Below, piece by piece: positions 44,698 through 53,232 of a stretch of 64,000 bases of DNA. The stretch comes from Herbiconiux gentiana (GTDB lineage: Bacteria; Actinomycetota; Actinomycetes; Actinomycetales; Microbacteriaceae). Where the stretch lies: the NCBI RefSeq assembly GCF_024978135.1, contig NZ_JANTEZ010000009.1:1-64000 (forward strand). Reading direction: 5' to 3'. Both the position numbers and the translations under genes were made by a program. The notes beneath the pieces were generated by a model, which saw only the letters and a list, made by a program, of their open reading frames with translations, was not told the origin of the DNA and did not search any database. Numbering within the stretch: the stretch's first letter is position 1; each line of letters starts with the position of its first letter.

Positions 44698-45846
44698 TCA
44701 CGCCACGCGCACCGGGCGGTAGCCCGTCACGCCCTCGATCACGCGCTCGATCTGCGCGTCGGACAGACCCGCCCAGAGCGGCAGCCGCACCAGCTGAGAC
44801 GAGAAGGCCGCCGTGCGGTCGAGCTGGTGCGCGGTGCGGCCGAAGCGCCGGCCGGCGGGCGAGGAGTCGAGCGGCACGTAGTGGAAGGCCGCGCGCACGC
44901 CGGCCTCGCGGAGATGCGCGATCAGCCCCTGCTGGCCGTCGTGGTCGCCCATCACCGCGTAGAAGAGGTGCGCGCTGTGCTCGAGACCCACCGTGTCGGA
45001 GACCAGGGTGGCTCCGACGTCACCGGCCCACTCGGCGAGGCCCTCGGCGTAGGCCGTCCAGACCCTCAGGCGGCGCTCTTGGATCTCGTCGAAGGCCGCC
45101 AGCTGCGCGTCGAGCACGGCGGCGTTCAGCTCGCTCGGCAGGTAGCTCGAGCCCTCGTCCTGCCAGGTGTACTTGTCGACCTGGCCACGCAGGAATCGGG
45201 CGCGGTTGGTGCCCTTCTCCCGGATGATCTCGGCCCGCTCCCAGAGCGCCGGGTCGTTCACCAGCAGGGCCCCGCCCTCGCCGCAGTGCACGTTCTTGGT
45301 GTCGTGGAAGCTCTGGGTGCCGAGCACCCCGGCGGTGCCGAGCCGGTGCCCGCCGGAGCGGCCGCCGAGGCCGTGGGCGTTGTCCTCCACGAGGGCGACC
45401 CCGGCCTCGGCGGTGACCGCGAGGAGGGCGTCGAGGTCGACCGCGGCGCCGCCGTAGTGCATCGCGATCACGGCGCGGGTGCGCGGGGTGATCGCCTCGG
45501 CCACCTGACCGACGTCGAGGTTGCCGCTCGGGCCCTCGATGTCGACGAACACGGGTGTCGCCCCGCGCGCGACCACCGCGATGGCGGCGGAGGTGAAGGT
45601 GAAGCTCGGCAGCACGACCTCGTCGCCCGGGCGGACGTCGACGAGCAGCATCGACATCTCGAGGGCGTGCGTGCAGGAGGTGGTGAGCAGGGCGTCGCCG
45701 GCTCCCGAGATGCCGCGCAGGCGCTCGGTGGCCGAGGCGGTGAACGCTCCGTCGCCGTGCGAGTGGTCGGAGTCGAGCACGGCGGCGAGGTTGGTCAGCT
45801 CTCCGGGCGCCCGGAAGGGGCGGCTGAAGACGATCTCATCGGTCAC
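44698..45846 (-). CDS. wecE: dTDP-4-amino-4,6-dideoxyhexose transaminase (WecE/RffA-like)
   Basis: 382 residues, DegT/DnrJ/EryC1/StrS family, PLP-dependent. The N-terminus IVFSRPF, the PLP-lysine segment FHDTKNVHCGEGGALL, and AEIIREKGTNRARFLRGQ followed by VDKYTWQDEGSSYLPSEL match WecE closely. WecE uses dTDP-4-keto-6-deoxyglucose (RmlB product) and glutamate to give dTDP-4-amino-4,6-dideoxygalactose. So the pool from RmlA/RmlB probably feeds an amino sugar as well as rhamnose. Overlaps the upstream GT2 by 11 bases. Confidence 0.88.
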   Translation of the reverse strand: MTDEIVFSRPFRAPGELTNLAAVLDSDHSHGDGAFTASATERLRGISGAGDALLTTSCTHALEMSMLLVDVRPGDEVVLPSFTFTSAAIAVVARGATPVFVDIEGPSGNLDVGQVAEAITPRTRAVIAMHYGGAAVDLDALLAVTAEAGVALVEDNAHGLGGRSGGHRLGTAGVLGTQSFHDTKNVHCGEGGALLVNDPALWERAEIIREKGTNRARFLRGQVDKYTWQDEGSSYLPSELNAAVLDAQLAAFDEIQERRLRVWTAYAEGLAEWAGDVGATLVSDTVGLEHSAHLFYAVMGDHDGQQGLIAHLREAGVRAAFHYVPLDSSPAGRRFGRTAHQLDRTAAFSSQLVRLPLWAGLSDAQIERVIEGVTGYRPVRVA

Positions 45847-46882
45847 GGGGCGCCTCCTCGGACTCTCCCGGCTCGGGGTCGTCGGGCATGATCGTCTCCG
45901 GGTTGTCGACGGTGAGGTAGAGCGGCCGCCCCATCGACACGTTCAGGCCCACCCCGATGTACTCGGCGATCACCCCGAGGGCGAACAGGATGGCGCCCGA
46001 GCACAGCAGCACGGCCACCATCAGCGAGGCCCAGCCCGCGGTCTCGGGGTTCGACCCCACCTGCGGGGCGATGATCACGTAGAGCGCCACCGCGATGCCG
46101 AGCAGCGCGATGATGCCACCCAGCACGCTCACGGCCCGGAGGCCCGCGGTGCCGCTCGTCAGCACCATGCGCCAGAAGTAGGCGAACAGCGCGGGCAGCG
46201 AGTAGCCCGAGACCCGCCCGTCGGCGGTGCGCAGCCGGGTCGGGCAGGTGGCCACGCGGTTCGTCACCCAGGAGAGGGCGACATCCAGGTAGACGCCGGT
46301 CGCCGCGAACGAGGCGAGCTTGCGGCCCATGTCGCCGCGCACGAGACGGAAGCTCTGGAACTGGCTGGCGTCGGGGAGGTGGAAGGCGGTGCCGAGCATC
46401 CGCTTCGACGACTTCGACGCCGCGGCCCGCAGGAACCCGTGCGGGCGCTCGTTGGTGAACCGGGCGTAGACGACGCCGGCCCGCTCGCGGACGGCGGTGT
46501 CGAGGAAGGCGCCGAGGTCGGCCGGATCGTGCTGGCCGTCCTCGTCGAGGGTGACGATCCAGCGGCCCGTCGACTTCGCCATGCCCGCGATCGTCGCCGC
46601 GTGCTGACCGAAGTTGCGGCTCAGCCAGATGATGCTGACGAAGGGGTGCTGCTCGGCGAGGGTGCGCATCACCGCGTCCGACTGGTCGGGCCCGTTGTCG
46701 TGCACCAGGATGACCTCGGCGATGCGGTAGGCGTGCCCATCGGGGGTGATCGCCCCGTGCGTGTAGGGCACGAGCTCGCCGACCATCGCGGCCAGGGTGC
46801 GCTCGCCCTGGTAGACCGGCACCACGACCGACATCGTGTAGACCGGCTCGGCGCGCGGCGGGAGGGGATCGACGGGGGTCAT
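45836..46882 (-). CDS. GtrB-like family 2 glycosyltransferase with two C-terminal helices
   Basis: 348 residues. VVVPVYQGERTL, LVHDNGPDQS, LSRNFGQHAATIAGM and TLDEDGQHDPADL are typical of polyprenyl-phosphate sugar transferases (GtrB/ArnC group). Two membrane helices lie near 245-265 and 285-310. It would load a sugar, perhaps the WecE product, onto undecaprenyl phosphate. Coupled by overlaps to the genes on both sides. Confidence 0.87.
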   Translation of the reverse strand: MTPVDPLPPRAEPVYTMSVVVPVYQGERTLAAMVGELVPYTHGAITPDGHAYRIAEVILVHDNGPDQSDAVMRTLAEQHPFVSIIWLSRNFGQHAATIAGMAKSTGRWIVTLDEDGQHDPADLGAFLDTAVRERAGVVYARFTNERPHGFLRAAASKSSKRMLGTAFHLPDASQFQSFRLVRGDMGRKLASFAATGVYLDVALSWVTNRVATCPTRLRTADGRVSGYSLPALFAYFWRMVLTSGTAGLRAVSVLGGIIALLGIAVALYVIIAPQVGSNPETAGWASLMVAVLLCSGAILFALGVIAEYIGVGLNVSMGRPLYLTVDNPETIMPDDPEPGESEEAPRDR

Positions 46883-48690
46883 CACTGCGGGAGCTCCAGT
46901 AAGGTGAATCGACCGTCGGGTGAGTCGAAGGTGGTGGTGGGGCCGACGACGGCCGTGAGCTGGTCGATGACCGCCGAGCCCCCGTCGGTGTAGGCGGCCC
47001 GGTCGAGCACGAAGCCGCAGGCGCCGAGACCCTCGACGGCCTCGACGAGCTGCGGGGCGGGCAGGGAGGCGAGGGCGCCGACCTCGTCGATCGGGGCGCG
47101 GCCCTTGATGCCGCCCGCCGACCAGCGCAGGGTCTCGGAGTGCAGGAACGGCCGCAGCTCGTCGGAGTCGGTGGCCCCGTTCACCGGCGGCGACTCGGGG
47201 AAGGCGATGTAGGGCAGCTGGTAGATCAGGCACTCCGGCGCGACGTCGGCCTCGACCTGCTCGGTGAAGGTCTCGTCGGAGTCGTAGGCGGCCACGGTCG
47301 CCGCGCGGGCCTCGGTGTCGACCGGCGGGATCTGGTCCCAGACCGCCAGCAGCACCAGCAGCACGGCGAGCGGCACGGCGAGGAGCGGGAGGCGTCCGCC
47401 GCGCATCCGCGTCGCCGCCCGGCGCAGCACGCCGTCGAGCAGCAGGCCGACGGCGGCGAGCGAGAGCAGGGCGATCAGGATCGCGATGCGGTTCCAGGAG
47501 CGGATGGGGAAGTCGACGAAGGAGAGCAGCGTCGAGAGCCCGCCGACCGTGCCGAAGAGGAAGGCGACGAGGGTGAGCCCGGCGAGCACGGCGAGGGCCC
47601 GGGTCGACTGCGCGGGGCCCCGCCAGCCCGTGCGCCCCGCCGAGAGCAGCGCGTGCACGGCCACCACGACGAGGGCGACGAAGCCCGCGGCGGCGATCAG
47701 GCCGAGCGCCGGCTCCTCTGAGGGCAGCGGATAGTAAGTGTCGTAGAGCTGCCGCAGGGTGGCGAAGGGGCCGAAGCGGTGGCCGGGCACCGGCAGCAGC
47801 AGCGACGAGAGCTTGAACGAGTAGAGCTCGGCCTCGGGTGGGCTGCGCACCAGCACGGCCTCGTTCACCCCGTTGGCGAGCCGGTACAGGATGCTCGGGG
47901 TCAGGTTCACCAGCATGGTGACCGCGATCAGACCGCCGGCCGCGGCCGCCCCGAAGAAGCGGCGCCAGGCCCGGCTGCGCCAGAGGGCGCTGAGCCCCGC
48001 GACGGCGAGCACGAGCGCGACGAACACCGAGTAGTAGCTGGAGGCCGTGCCGAGCAGGGCGACGGTGCCGACGGTGGCGGCGTTCCGGCCCGTGATCGGC
48101 CGCAGCCAGCGCCGCTCGCGCGAGCCGTCGGCGCGCACGGCGGGGCGCAGCCGCCAGAGCGGCCGGCCGGTCGCGACGAGGTAGATCAGGCCGACGGCCA
48201 GCGGCACCACGAAGTAGGCCGCGAGGAACAGGTGGCCCTCGCCCTTGACGAAGTGGTACGGCGCGATCGAGTAGACGACGCCGAGCGCGACGGCGAGCGG
48301 AGTGCCCACACCCACGAGACGCAGGAACCAGAGCGCGGTGATCGCCGCCAGCGGGAAGCCGATGACGAAGTAGACGTTCATCGCCACGCCGAAGTGGGAG
48401 GTGAACAGCCGCAGCACGTCGGCGGCGATGAAGTGCAGGTTGTCGGCCTGCGGGTAGTCGCTGTAGAACTGCCCGTACGGCGCCCCGAGGTCGGGCTGGT
48501 GGGTGAACCAGCCGGTCTCGATGATGGTCTTGAAGTGCGAGGCCACGGCGAGCGCGTCGCCGGAGTAGTAGAAGGGCACGCGCCAGTCGACGGCCCAGAG
48601 GTTGAGGCCGAAGAACACGGCGACGAGCGAGACGACGGCGGCGACCCCGTACGGGGCCAGTCGCAGCGCCACGCCCTTCGCGGCGCTCAT
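46882..48690 (-). CDS. Large multi-pass membrane protein, GT-C-like
   Basis: 602 residues, about 11-12 membrane helices to about 455, then a soluble outer domain of about 145 residues. The first outer loop holds YYSGDALAVASHFK, with an Asp where GT-C enzymes have theirs. It lies between GtrB-like and GT2 genes with 1- and 4-base overlaps. Most simply it is the transferase that moves the lipid-linked sugar onto a surface glycan (the serotype-specific Gtr role). No named family recognised with certainty. Confidence 0.68.
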   Translation of the reverse strand: MSAAKGVALRLAPYGVAAVVSLVAVFFGLNLWAVDWRVPFYYSGDALAVASHFKTIIETGWFTHQPDLGAPYGQFYSDYPQADNLHFIAADVLRLFTSHFGVAMNVYFVIGFPLAAITALWFLRLVGVGTPLAVALGVVYSIAPYHFVKGEGHLFLAAYFVVPLAVGLIYLVATGRPLWRLRPAVRADGSRERRWLRPITGRNAATVGTVALLGTASSYYSVFVALVLAVAGLSALWRSRAWRRFFGAAAAGGLIAVTMLVNLTPSILYRLANGVNEAVLVRSPPEAELYSFKLSSLLLPVPGHRFGPFATLRQLYDTYYPLPSEEPALGLIAAAGFVALVVVAVHALLSAGRTGWRGPAQSTRALAVLAGLTLVAFLFGTVGGLSTLLSFVDFPIRSWNRIAILIALLSLAAVGLLLDGVLRRAATRMRGGRLPLLAVPLAVLLVLLAVWDQIPPVDTEARAATVAAYDSDETFTEQVEADVAPECLIYQLPYIAFPESPPVNGATDSDELRPFLHSETLRWSAGGIKGRAPIDEVGALASLPAPQLVEAVEGLGACGFVLDRAAYTDGGSAVIDQLTAVVGPTTTFDSPDGRFTLLELPQ

Positions 48691-49526
48691 CGGGCGGCTC
48701 GCATGCGGCGGGCGTTCAGGGCGTAGTAGCCGCGGCGGGCCAGCGCCATCAGCTCGGCACGGCGGTCGCCGAGGCGCACGTCGGCGGCGCTGATCACGTC
48801 GGGCGCCTGCTCGCGGCACCACGCGTGGTAGGCCTTGGCCTGGGTCGACTGCTCGTCGACGAGGGCGACGCTCCACTGCGTGTCGTTCACGCGGAACCCG
48901 GCGAGCGGACGGTCGACCGGCAGGTAGTCGCCGCGCAGCAGCACCGTGGAGTAGCTCGTCTGGTCGATCAGGTACGGGAAGCGGGCGTCCCAGCCGCCGG
49001 CGGCCTCGAGCACCTCGCGGCGCATCGTCACCGAGCCCGGTTCGCCGAACACGTTGGTGCCCTTTCGCACCGTGGTGCGGATGGCTTCGACCCCGGGCTG
49101 CACGGCCCGCCGCACCCCCTGCAGACCCCGGTTGCGGATGGTCACCCGACCCCGCGCGTCGACGATGTCCCGCGGACTCGACACCAGCACCACGCCCGGA
49201 TGCGCGTCCAGTGCCTCGGAGTGCGCCTCCAGGGCGCCGGGGTAGAGCAGGTCGTCGCCGGGCAGCAGCTTGAGGTACTCCCCCGTCGCCGCCTCGGTGA
49301 CCCGGCGCCAGTTGGCCTCCGCGCCGCCGCCGGCGGGGGTCGAGAGGATCGTCAGCCGAGCATCCGCGTCGAAGGCCCGCACCGCCTCGAGGGTGCCGTC
49401 GGTCGAGGAGTGGTCGGCGACGATCAGCTCGAAGTCGCGGTGGCGCTGGGCCAGCACCGAGCCCACCGCCTCGGCGATGTAGGCGGCGTTCTCGAAGGCC
49501 GGGATGACGACGGAGAGCTGGGGCAT
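48687..49526 (-). CDS. Family 2 glycosyltransferase
   Basis: 279 residues. SVVIPAFENAAYIAEAV, VADHSSTDGT, and the acidic LKLLPGDDLLYPG near residue 92 give the GT-A domain; GSVTMRREVLEAAGGW lies further on. Cytosolic. It starts by one-base overlap with the GtrA gene. Specificity unknown. Confidence 0.84.
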   Translation of the reverse strand: MPQLSVVIPAFENAAYIAEAVGSVLAQRHRDFELIVADHSSTDGTLEAVRAFDADARLTILSTPAGGGAEANWRRVTEAATGEYLKLLPGDDLLYPGALEAHSEALDAHPGVVLVSSPRDIVDARGRVTIRNRGLQGVRRAVQPGVEAIRTTVRKGTNVFGEPGSVTMRREVLEAAGGWDARFPYLIDQTSYSTVLLRGDYLPVDRPLAGFRVNDTQWSVALVDEQSTQAKAYHAWCREQAPDVISAADVRLGDRRAELMALARRGYYALNARRMRAAR

Positions 49527-50029
49527 CAGCGGGGGCTCTCCTCGTGCAGGTCGAGCTCGGTGGCCGCCTCGGCCTCCTGGGCTCCGCGGCGGAAGGAGAA
49601 GCCCTTGTGGCCGAACCAGCTGATCGCGGTGGTGACCACCAGGATCGACAGCTGGGCGAGGATGCGGTTCCAGCCGAAGCCGACGAGCACGGGCAGGATC
49701 ACGGCGTTGATCGCGATCGCCACGAGGTAGACGCTCTCGAAGCGCGCGAGGTCGCGCCAGACGTGACCGCGCACCTTGAACACGAAGCGGCGGTACATCA
49801 CGAAGGCGAAGAGCACCCCGAGCACGTGCGCGCAGGCCAGGGTGCCGAGCGAGCCGACCGTCTCGTTGACGGCGGCGTCGAGCCACGCGCCGACGGTGAG
49901 GTCGAAGGCGATGAAGAAGAGGAAGCCGACGCCGGTGTTGGTGGCCCCGACGAGGAGGAACGCGATGCGCTGGTCGCGCACGAGCCGGAGCAGCGGCCCG
50001 GGCGCACCGGCCTGCTGAGGATCGTTCAC
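49526..50029 (-). CDS. GtrA-family membrane protein
   Basis: 167 residues from the GTG at 50029, supported by a TAGAGT -10 seven bases before it. Four helices; FLLVGATNTGVGFLFFIAF is the GtrA N-terminal signature, and YRRFVFKVRG follows the second pair. GtrA helps bring polyprenyl-linked sugars across the membrane. First gene of the five-gene cassette gtrA-GT2-GT-C-gtrB-wecE. Confidence 0.87.
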   Translation of the reverse strand: MNDPQQAGAPGPLLRLVRDQRIAFLLVGATNTGVGFLFFIAFDLTVGAWLDAAVNETVGSLGTLACAHVLGVLFAFVMYRRFVFKVRGHVWRDLARFESVYLVAIAINAVILPVLVGFGWNRILAQLSILVVTTAISWFGHKGFSFRRGAQEAEAATELDLHEESPR

Positions 50030-50036
50030 GGTGCAC

Positions 50037-50042
50037 ACTCTA
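50037..50042 (-). promoter_or_regulatory. -10 hexamer giving a leaderless mRNA for the GtrA-WecE cassette
   Basis: TAGAGT is followed by 7 bases and then the GTG at 50029. Confidence 0.5.
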
Positions 50043-50109
50043 GAGGCCCCAGCCGCCAGCGAGCCGTGCGACACCCACCCCACTCCGAGGGCGGTTCCCG
50101 GCCCTCCCG

Positions 50110-50115
50110 TACAAT
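50110..50115 (+). promoter_or_regulatory. -10 hexamer for rmlB-rmlD-GT4
   Basis: TACAAT; a start near 50122 gives a leader of about 28 bases with a GAGGAG ribosome site before the ATG at 50150. Confidence 0.5.
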
Positions 50116-50149
50116 CGGGAGCGACCACATCTGAGGAGACCTCCCCACC

Positions 50150-51136
50150 ATGAAGATTCTTGTCACCGGCGGAGCCGGGTTCATCGGCTCCAACTTCGTC
50201 CGACGCACGCTCGAAGACGCCTATCCGGGCCTCGAGGGCGCCGAGGTCGTCGTGCTCGACGCGCTGACCTACTCGGGCAATCTCGACAACCTGCTGCCGG
50301 TGAAGGACGACCCGCGGCTCACCTTCGTGAACGGCGACATCCGCAACGGCCAGCTGCTCGACGACCTGTTCCCCGGGCTCGACGCGGTGGTGCACTTCGC
50401 CGCCGAGTCGCACGTCGACCGCTCCGTGCGCGACGCCTCGATCTTCGTCGAGACCAACGTGCTCGGCACGCAGCAGCTGCTCGACGCCGCGCTCCGCAAC
50501 AACCTCCCCCGCTTCGTGCACGTCTCGACCGACGAGGTCTACGGCTCGATCGCCGAGGGCTCCTGGGCGGAGGACCGCCCGCTCGAGCCGAACTCGCCCT
50601 ACTCGGCCTCGAAGGCCGGCAGCGACCTGCTCGCCCGCTCGTACCACCGCACGCACGGCATGAACATCTCGATCACGCGCTGCTCGAACAACTACGGGCC
50701 GTATCACTTCCCCGAGAAGGTCATCCCGCTGTTCGTCACCAACCTGATCGACGACAAGCACGTCCCGCTCTACGGCGAGGGCAACAACATCCGCGACTGG
50801 CTGCACGTCGACGACCACACACGGGGCATCGCGATGGTGCTCGTCGGCGGCCGCGCCGGTGAGATCTACAACATCGGCGGCGGCACCGAGCTGACCAACA
50901 AGGAGCTGACCCAGCTGCTGCTCGACGCCACCGGCAAGGACTGGTCGTACGTCGACCGCGTCGCCGACCGCCTCGGTCACGACCTGCGCTACTCGGTCGA
51001 CATCTCCAAGATCCGCGACGAGCTCGGCTACGAGCCGCAGGTGCCGTTCGAGCAGGGGCTCGCCGACGTGGTGCAGTGGTACCGCGACAACCGCCAGTGG
51101 TGGGAGCCCCTCAAGGCCCGCGCGGCCCTGAGCTGA
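50150..51136 (+). CDS. rmlB: dTDP-glucose 4,6-dehydratase
   Basis: 328 residues. NAD-binding GGAGFIGS at 7-14; the catalytic T127-D128-E129 with Y151 and K155 are all present; GNNIRDWLHVDDH follows. It turns dTDP-glucose into dTDP-4-keto-6-deoxyglucose, the branch point to rhamnose (RmlC/RmlD) and to the amino sugar (WecE). Operon with rmlD and a GT4; divergent from the GtrA-WecE cassette. Confidence 0.96.
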   Translation: MKILVTGGAGFIGSNFVRRTLEDAYPGLEGAEVVVLDALTYSGNLDNLLPVKDDPRLTFVNGDIRNGQLLDDLFPGLDAVVHFAAESHVDRSVRDASIFVETNVLGTQQLLDAALRNNLPRFVHVSTDEVYGSIAEGSWAEDRPLEPNSPYSASKAGSDLLARSYHRTHGMNISITRCSNNYGPYHFPEKVIPLFVTNLIDDKHVPLYGEGNNIRDWLHVDDHTRGIAMVLVGGRAGEIYNIGGGTELTNKELTQLLLDATGKDWSYVDRVADRLGHDLRYSVDISKIRDELGYEPQVPFEQGLADVVQWYRDNRQWWEPLKARAALS

Positions 51137-51150
51137 GTGTCGGGCATCCG

Positions 51151-52002
51151 ATGACTCGCTATCTCATCACCGGAGCGGCCGGGATGCTCGGCCGCGACCT
51201 GCAGGAGGCCCTGGCGGGCCGCGACGTCGTGGCGCTCACCCGCGCCGAACTCGACATCACCGACCCCTCGGCCGTGGCCGCCGCGGTCGCGGGCGTCGAC
51301 GTCGTGTTCAACTGCGCCGCCTACACCGCGGTCGACGCCGCCGAGACCGACGAGGAGGCCGCTTCGCTGGTCAACGCCGTCGGGCCGGCCACGCTCGCGG
51401 CGGCCACCCGGGCGACCGGCGCCAAGCTGATCCAGGTCTCGACCGACTACGTCTTCCAGGGCGACGCCACGTCGCCCTACGCCGAAGACGAGCCGCGCGA
51501 CCCGCTGAACGCCTACGGGCGCACGAAGGCGGGCGGCGAGGAGGCGGTGCTCACGGGCAACTCCACCGGCGGCTACGTGGTGCGCACGGCCTGGCTGTAC
51601 GGCCGCCACGGGGCGAACTTCCCCGCGACGATGCTGCGGCTCGGGCGCGAGCGCGACTCGGTCAGCGTCGTGCACGACCAGGTCGGGCAGCCCACCTGGA
51701 CGTCCGATCTGGCCCGTCAGCTCGTGCTGCTGGCCGACTCGGATGCTCCGGCCGGCGTGTATCACGGCACCAACTCGGGCCAGGGTTCGTGGTTCGACTT
51801 CGCCCAGGCGACCTTTCAGGAAGCGGGACTCGACCCTGATAAGGTCAAGCCCACGGACAGCTCGCAGTTTGTTCGTCCCGCCCCGCGGCCCGCGTACTCC
51901 GTACTCGGGCACGACGCGTGGTCCCGAGCGGGATTGGAGCCCATGCGAGACTGGCGCACCGCCCTGCACGCGGCGGTGACCTCGGGAGTTTTTGGAGAGT
52001 AA
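51151..52002 (+). CDS. rmlD: dTDP-4-dehydrorhamnose reductase
   Basis: 283 residues from an ATG 14 bases after rmlB. GAAGMLG at 8-14 binds NADPH; STDYVF near 97-102, and Y122 with K126 complete the SDR active site. It makes dTDP-L-rhamnose, the last step. The stop overlaps the ATG of the next gene by one base; GGAGAG near the end serves as its ribosome site. Confidence 0.95.
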   Translation: MTRYLITGAAGMLGRDLQEALAGRDVVALTRAELDITDPSAVAAAVAGVDVVFNCAAYTAVDAAETDEEAASLVNAVGPATLAAATRATGAKLIQVSTDYVFQGDATSPYAEDEPRDPLNAYGRTKAGGEEAVLTGNSTGGYVVRTAWLYGRHGANFPATMLRLGRERDSVSVVHDQVGQPTWTSDLARQLVLLADSDAPAGVYHGTNSGQGSWFDFAQATFQEAGLDPDKVKPTDSSQFVRPAPRPAYSVLGHDAWSRAGLEPMRDWRTALHAAVTSGVFGE

Positions 52003-53141
52003 TGGCCACGCTACGAGTCGTCGTCGACCAGCTCGTGGCACCGGTCCCCGGCGGAATCGGCCGGTACACCCTCGAACTCACCCGGCAGCTCATCGCCACC
52101 GCTCCCCGCGACTGCGACGTCGAGGGCATCGTGTCGGCCGTCCCCCAGGAGACGGCCGACTCCCTCGTCGACCGGTTGCCCGGCCTCGCCGGCCTGCACC
52201 GCGCCACGCTCCCTCGTCGCGAGCTCTCGGCGGCCTGGCAGCACGGCGTGATCGGCTCCTCGGGCTCGGGCATGGTGCACGCCACGAGCCTGATGGCTCC
52301 GCTGCGCAAGCACGACCGCCGCGCCGACATCGGCACCCAGACCGCGGTCACGATCCACGACGTCGTGCCGTGGACGCATCCGGAGACCCTCACCCCGCGC
52401 GGTGTGAGCTGGCACCGGGCCATGGCCAAGCGGGCCGCGCGCTTCGCCGACGCCGTCGTCGTGCCCACCCACGCGGTGGCCGAGGAGCTCTCGCGGCACC
52501 TGCGCTTCGGCGACCGCATCCGGGTCATCGGCGGAGCCGTCAGCGACGAGCTGCGGCTGCCCGCCGATCCGGCCGCCCGCGCCCGCGAGCTCTCGCTCCC
52601 CGACGAGTACCTGCTGGCCGTCGGCACGCTCGAACCCCGCAAGGGGCTCGCGGCGCTGATCAAGGCGCTGGCGCTGCCGGCCACCGGATCGCTGCCGCTC
52701 CTGATCGCCGGGCCCGAGGGCTGGGGCGACGTCGACGTGGCCTCCGTCGCCGCCGCGGCCGGGGTCGACCCCGCTCGGGTGCGCGTGCTCGGCTTCCTCA
52801 GCGACAGCGACCTGGCGCTCGTGCTCGAGCGCGCCACCGTGTTCGTCTACCCCTCGCTCGCCGAGGGCTTCGGGCTGCCGCTGATCGAGGCGTTCGACTT
52901 CGGAACACCGGTCATCCACGCCGACGTGCCCGCACTGCTCGAGGTGGCCGACGGGTCGACGTTCGTCGTCACGCGCACCACCCCCGAGCAGTACCCGGCG
53001 CAGCTGGCCTCGGCGATCGCCGACGTGGTCTCTGACGCGGCGCTGCGCACGCGCCTGTCGATCTCAGGCCTCGACCGGGCCCGCGCCTTCTCCTGGCGCG
53101 ACTCGGCCGAGAAGGTCTGGCAGCTGCACGCCGACCTCTGA
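52002..53141 (+). CDS. Family 4 glycosyltransferase
   Basis: 379 residues. PVPGGIGRYTLELTRQL at the N-terminus, TIHDVVPWTHPETL, VGTLEPRKGLAALI, and SLAEGFGLPLIEAFDFG with its E-x7-E pair are the GT-B/GT4 landmarks. Similar in length and layout to the GT4 at 37-38 kb. Coupled to rmlD, so probably a rhamnosyl- or mannosyltransferase for the polymer; the former is favoured by context. Last plus-strand gene before a long palindrome. Confidence 0.87.
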   Translation: MATLRVVVDQLVAPVPGGIGRYTLELTRQLIATAPRDCDVEGIVSAVPQETADSLVDRLPGLAGLHRATLPRRELSAAWQHGVIGSSGSGMVHATSLMAPLRKHDRRADIGTQTAVTIHDVVPWTHPETLTPRGVSWHRAMAKRAARFADAVVVPTHAVAEELSRHLRFGDRIRVIGGAVSDELRLPADPAARARELSLPDEYLLAVGTLEPRKGLAALIKALALPATGSLPLLIAGPEGWGDVDVASVAAAAGVDPARVRVLGFLSDSDLALVLERATVFVYPSLAEGFGLPLIEAFDFGTPVIHADVPALLEVADGSTFVVTRTTPEQYPAQLASAIADVVSDAALRTRLSISGLDRARAFSWRDSAEKVWQLHADL

Positions 53142-53163
53142 CCCCCCCCTCCCCTTCGCGAAC

Positions 53164-53209
53164 GGTCACTTTCGGCGCCAAACCCGTGGGTTTCGCGCCG
53201 AAAGTGACC
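53164..53209. repeat. Long near-perfect palindrome between convergent genes
   Basis: Two 22-base arms with one mismatch and a 2-base centre (GT): the arms begin GGTCACTTTCGG and end CCGAAAGTGACC. As RNA it would form a very stable hairpin on both strands. It has no T-run. It may terminate both the GT4 and LCP transcripts, or be a copy of a dispersed palindromic element; only a genome search can tell. Confidence 0.75.
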
Positions 53210-53232
53210 ACTCGCCGGAGGGCGATGGAGGC

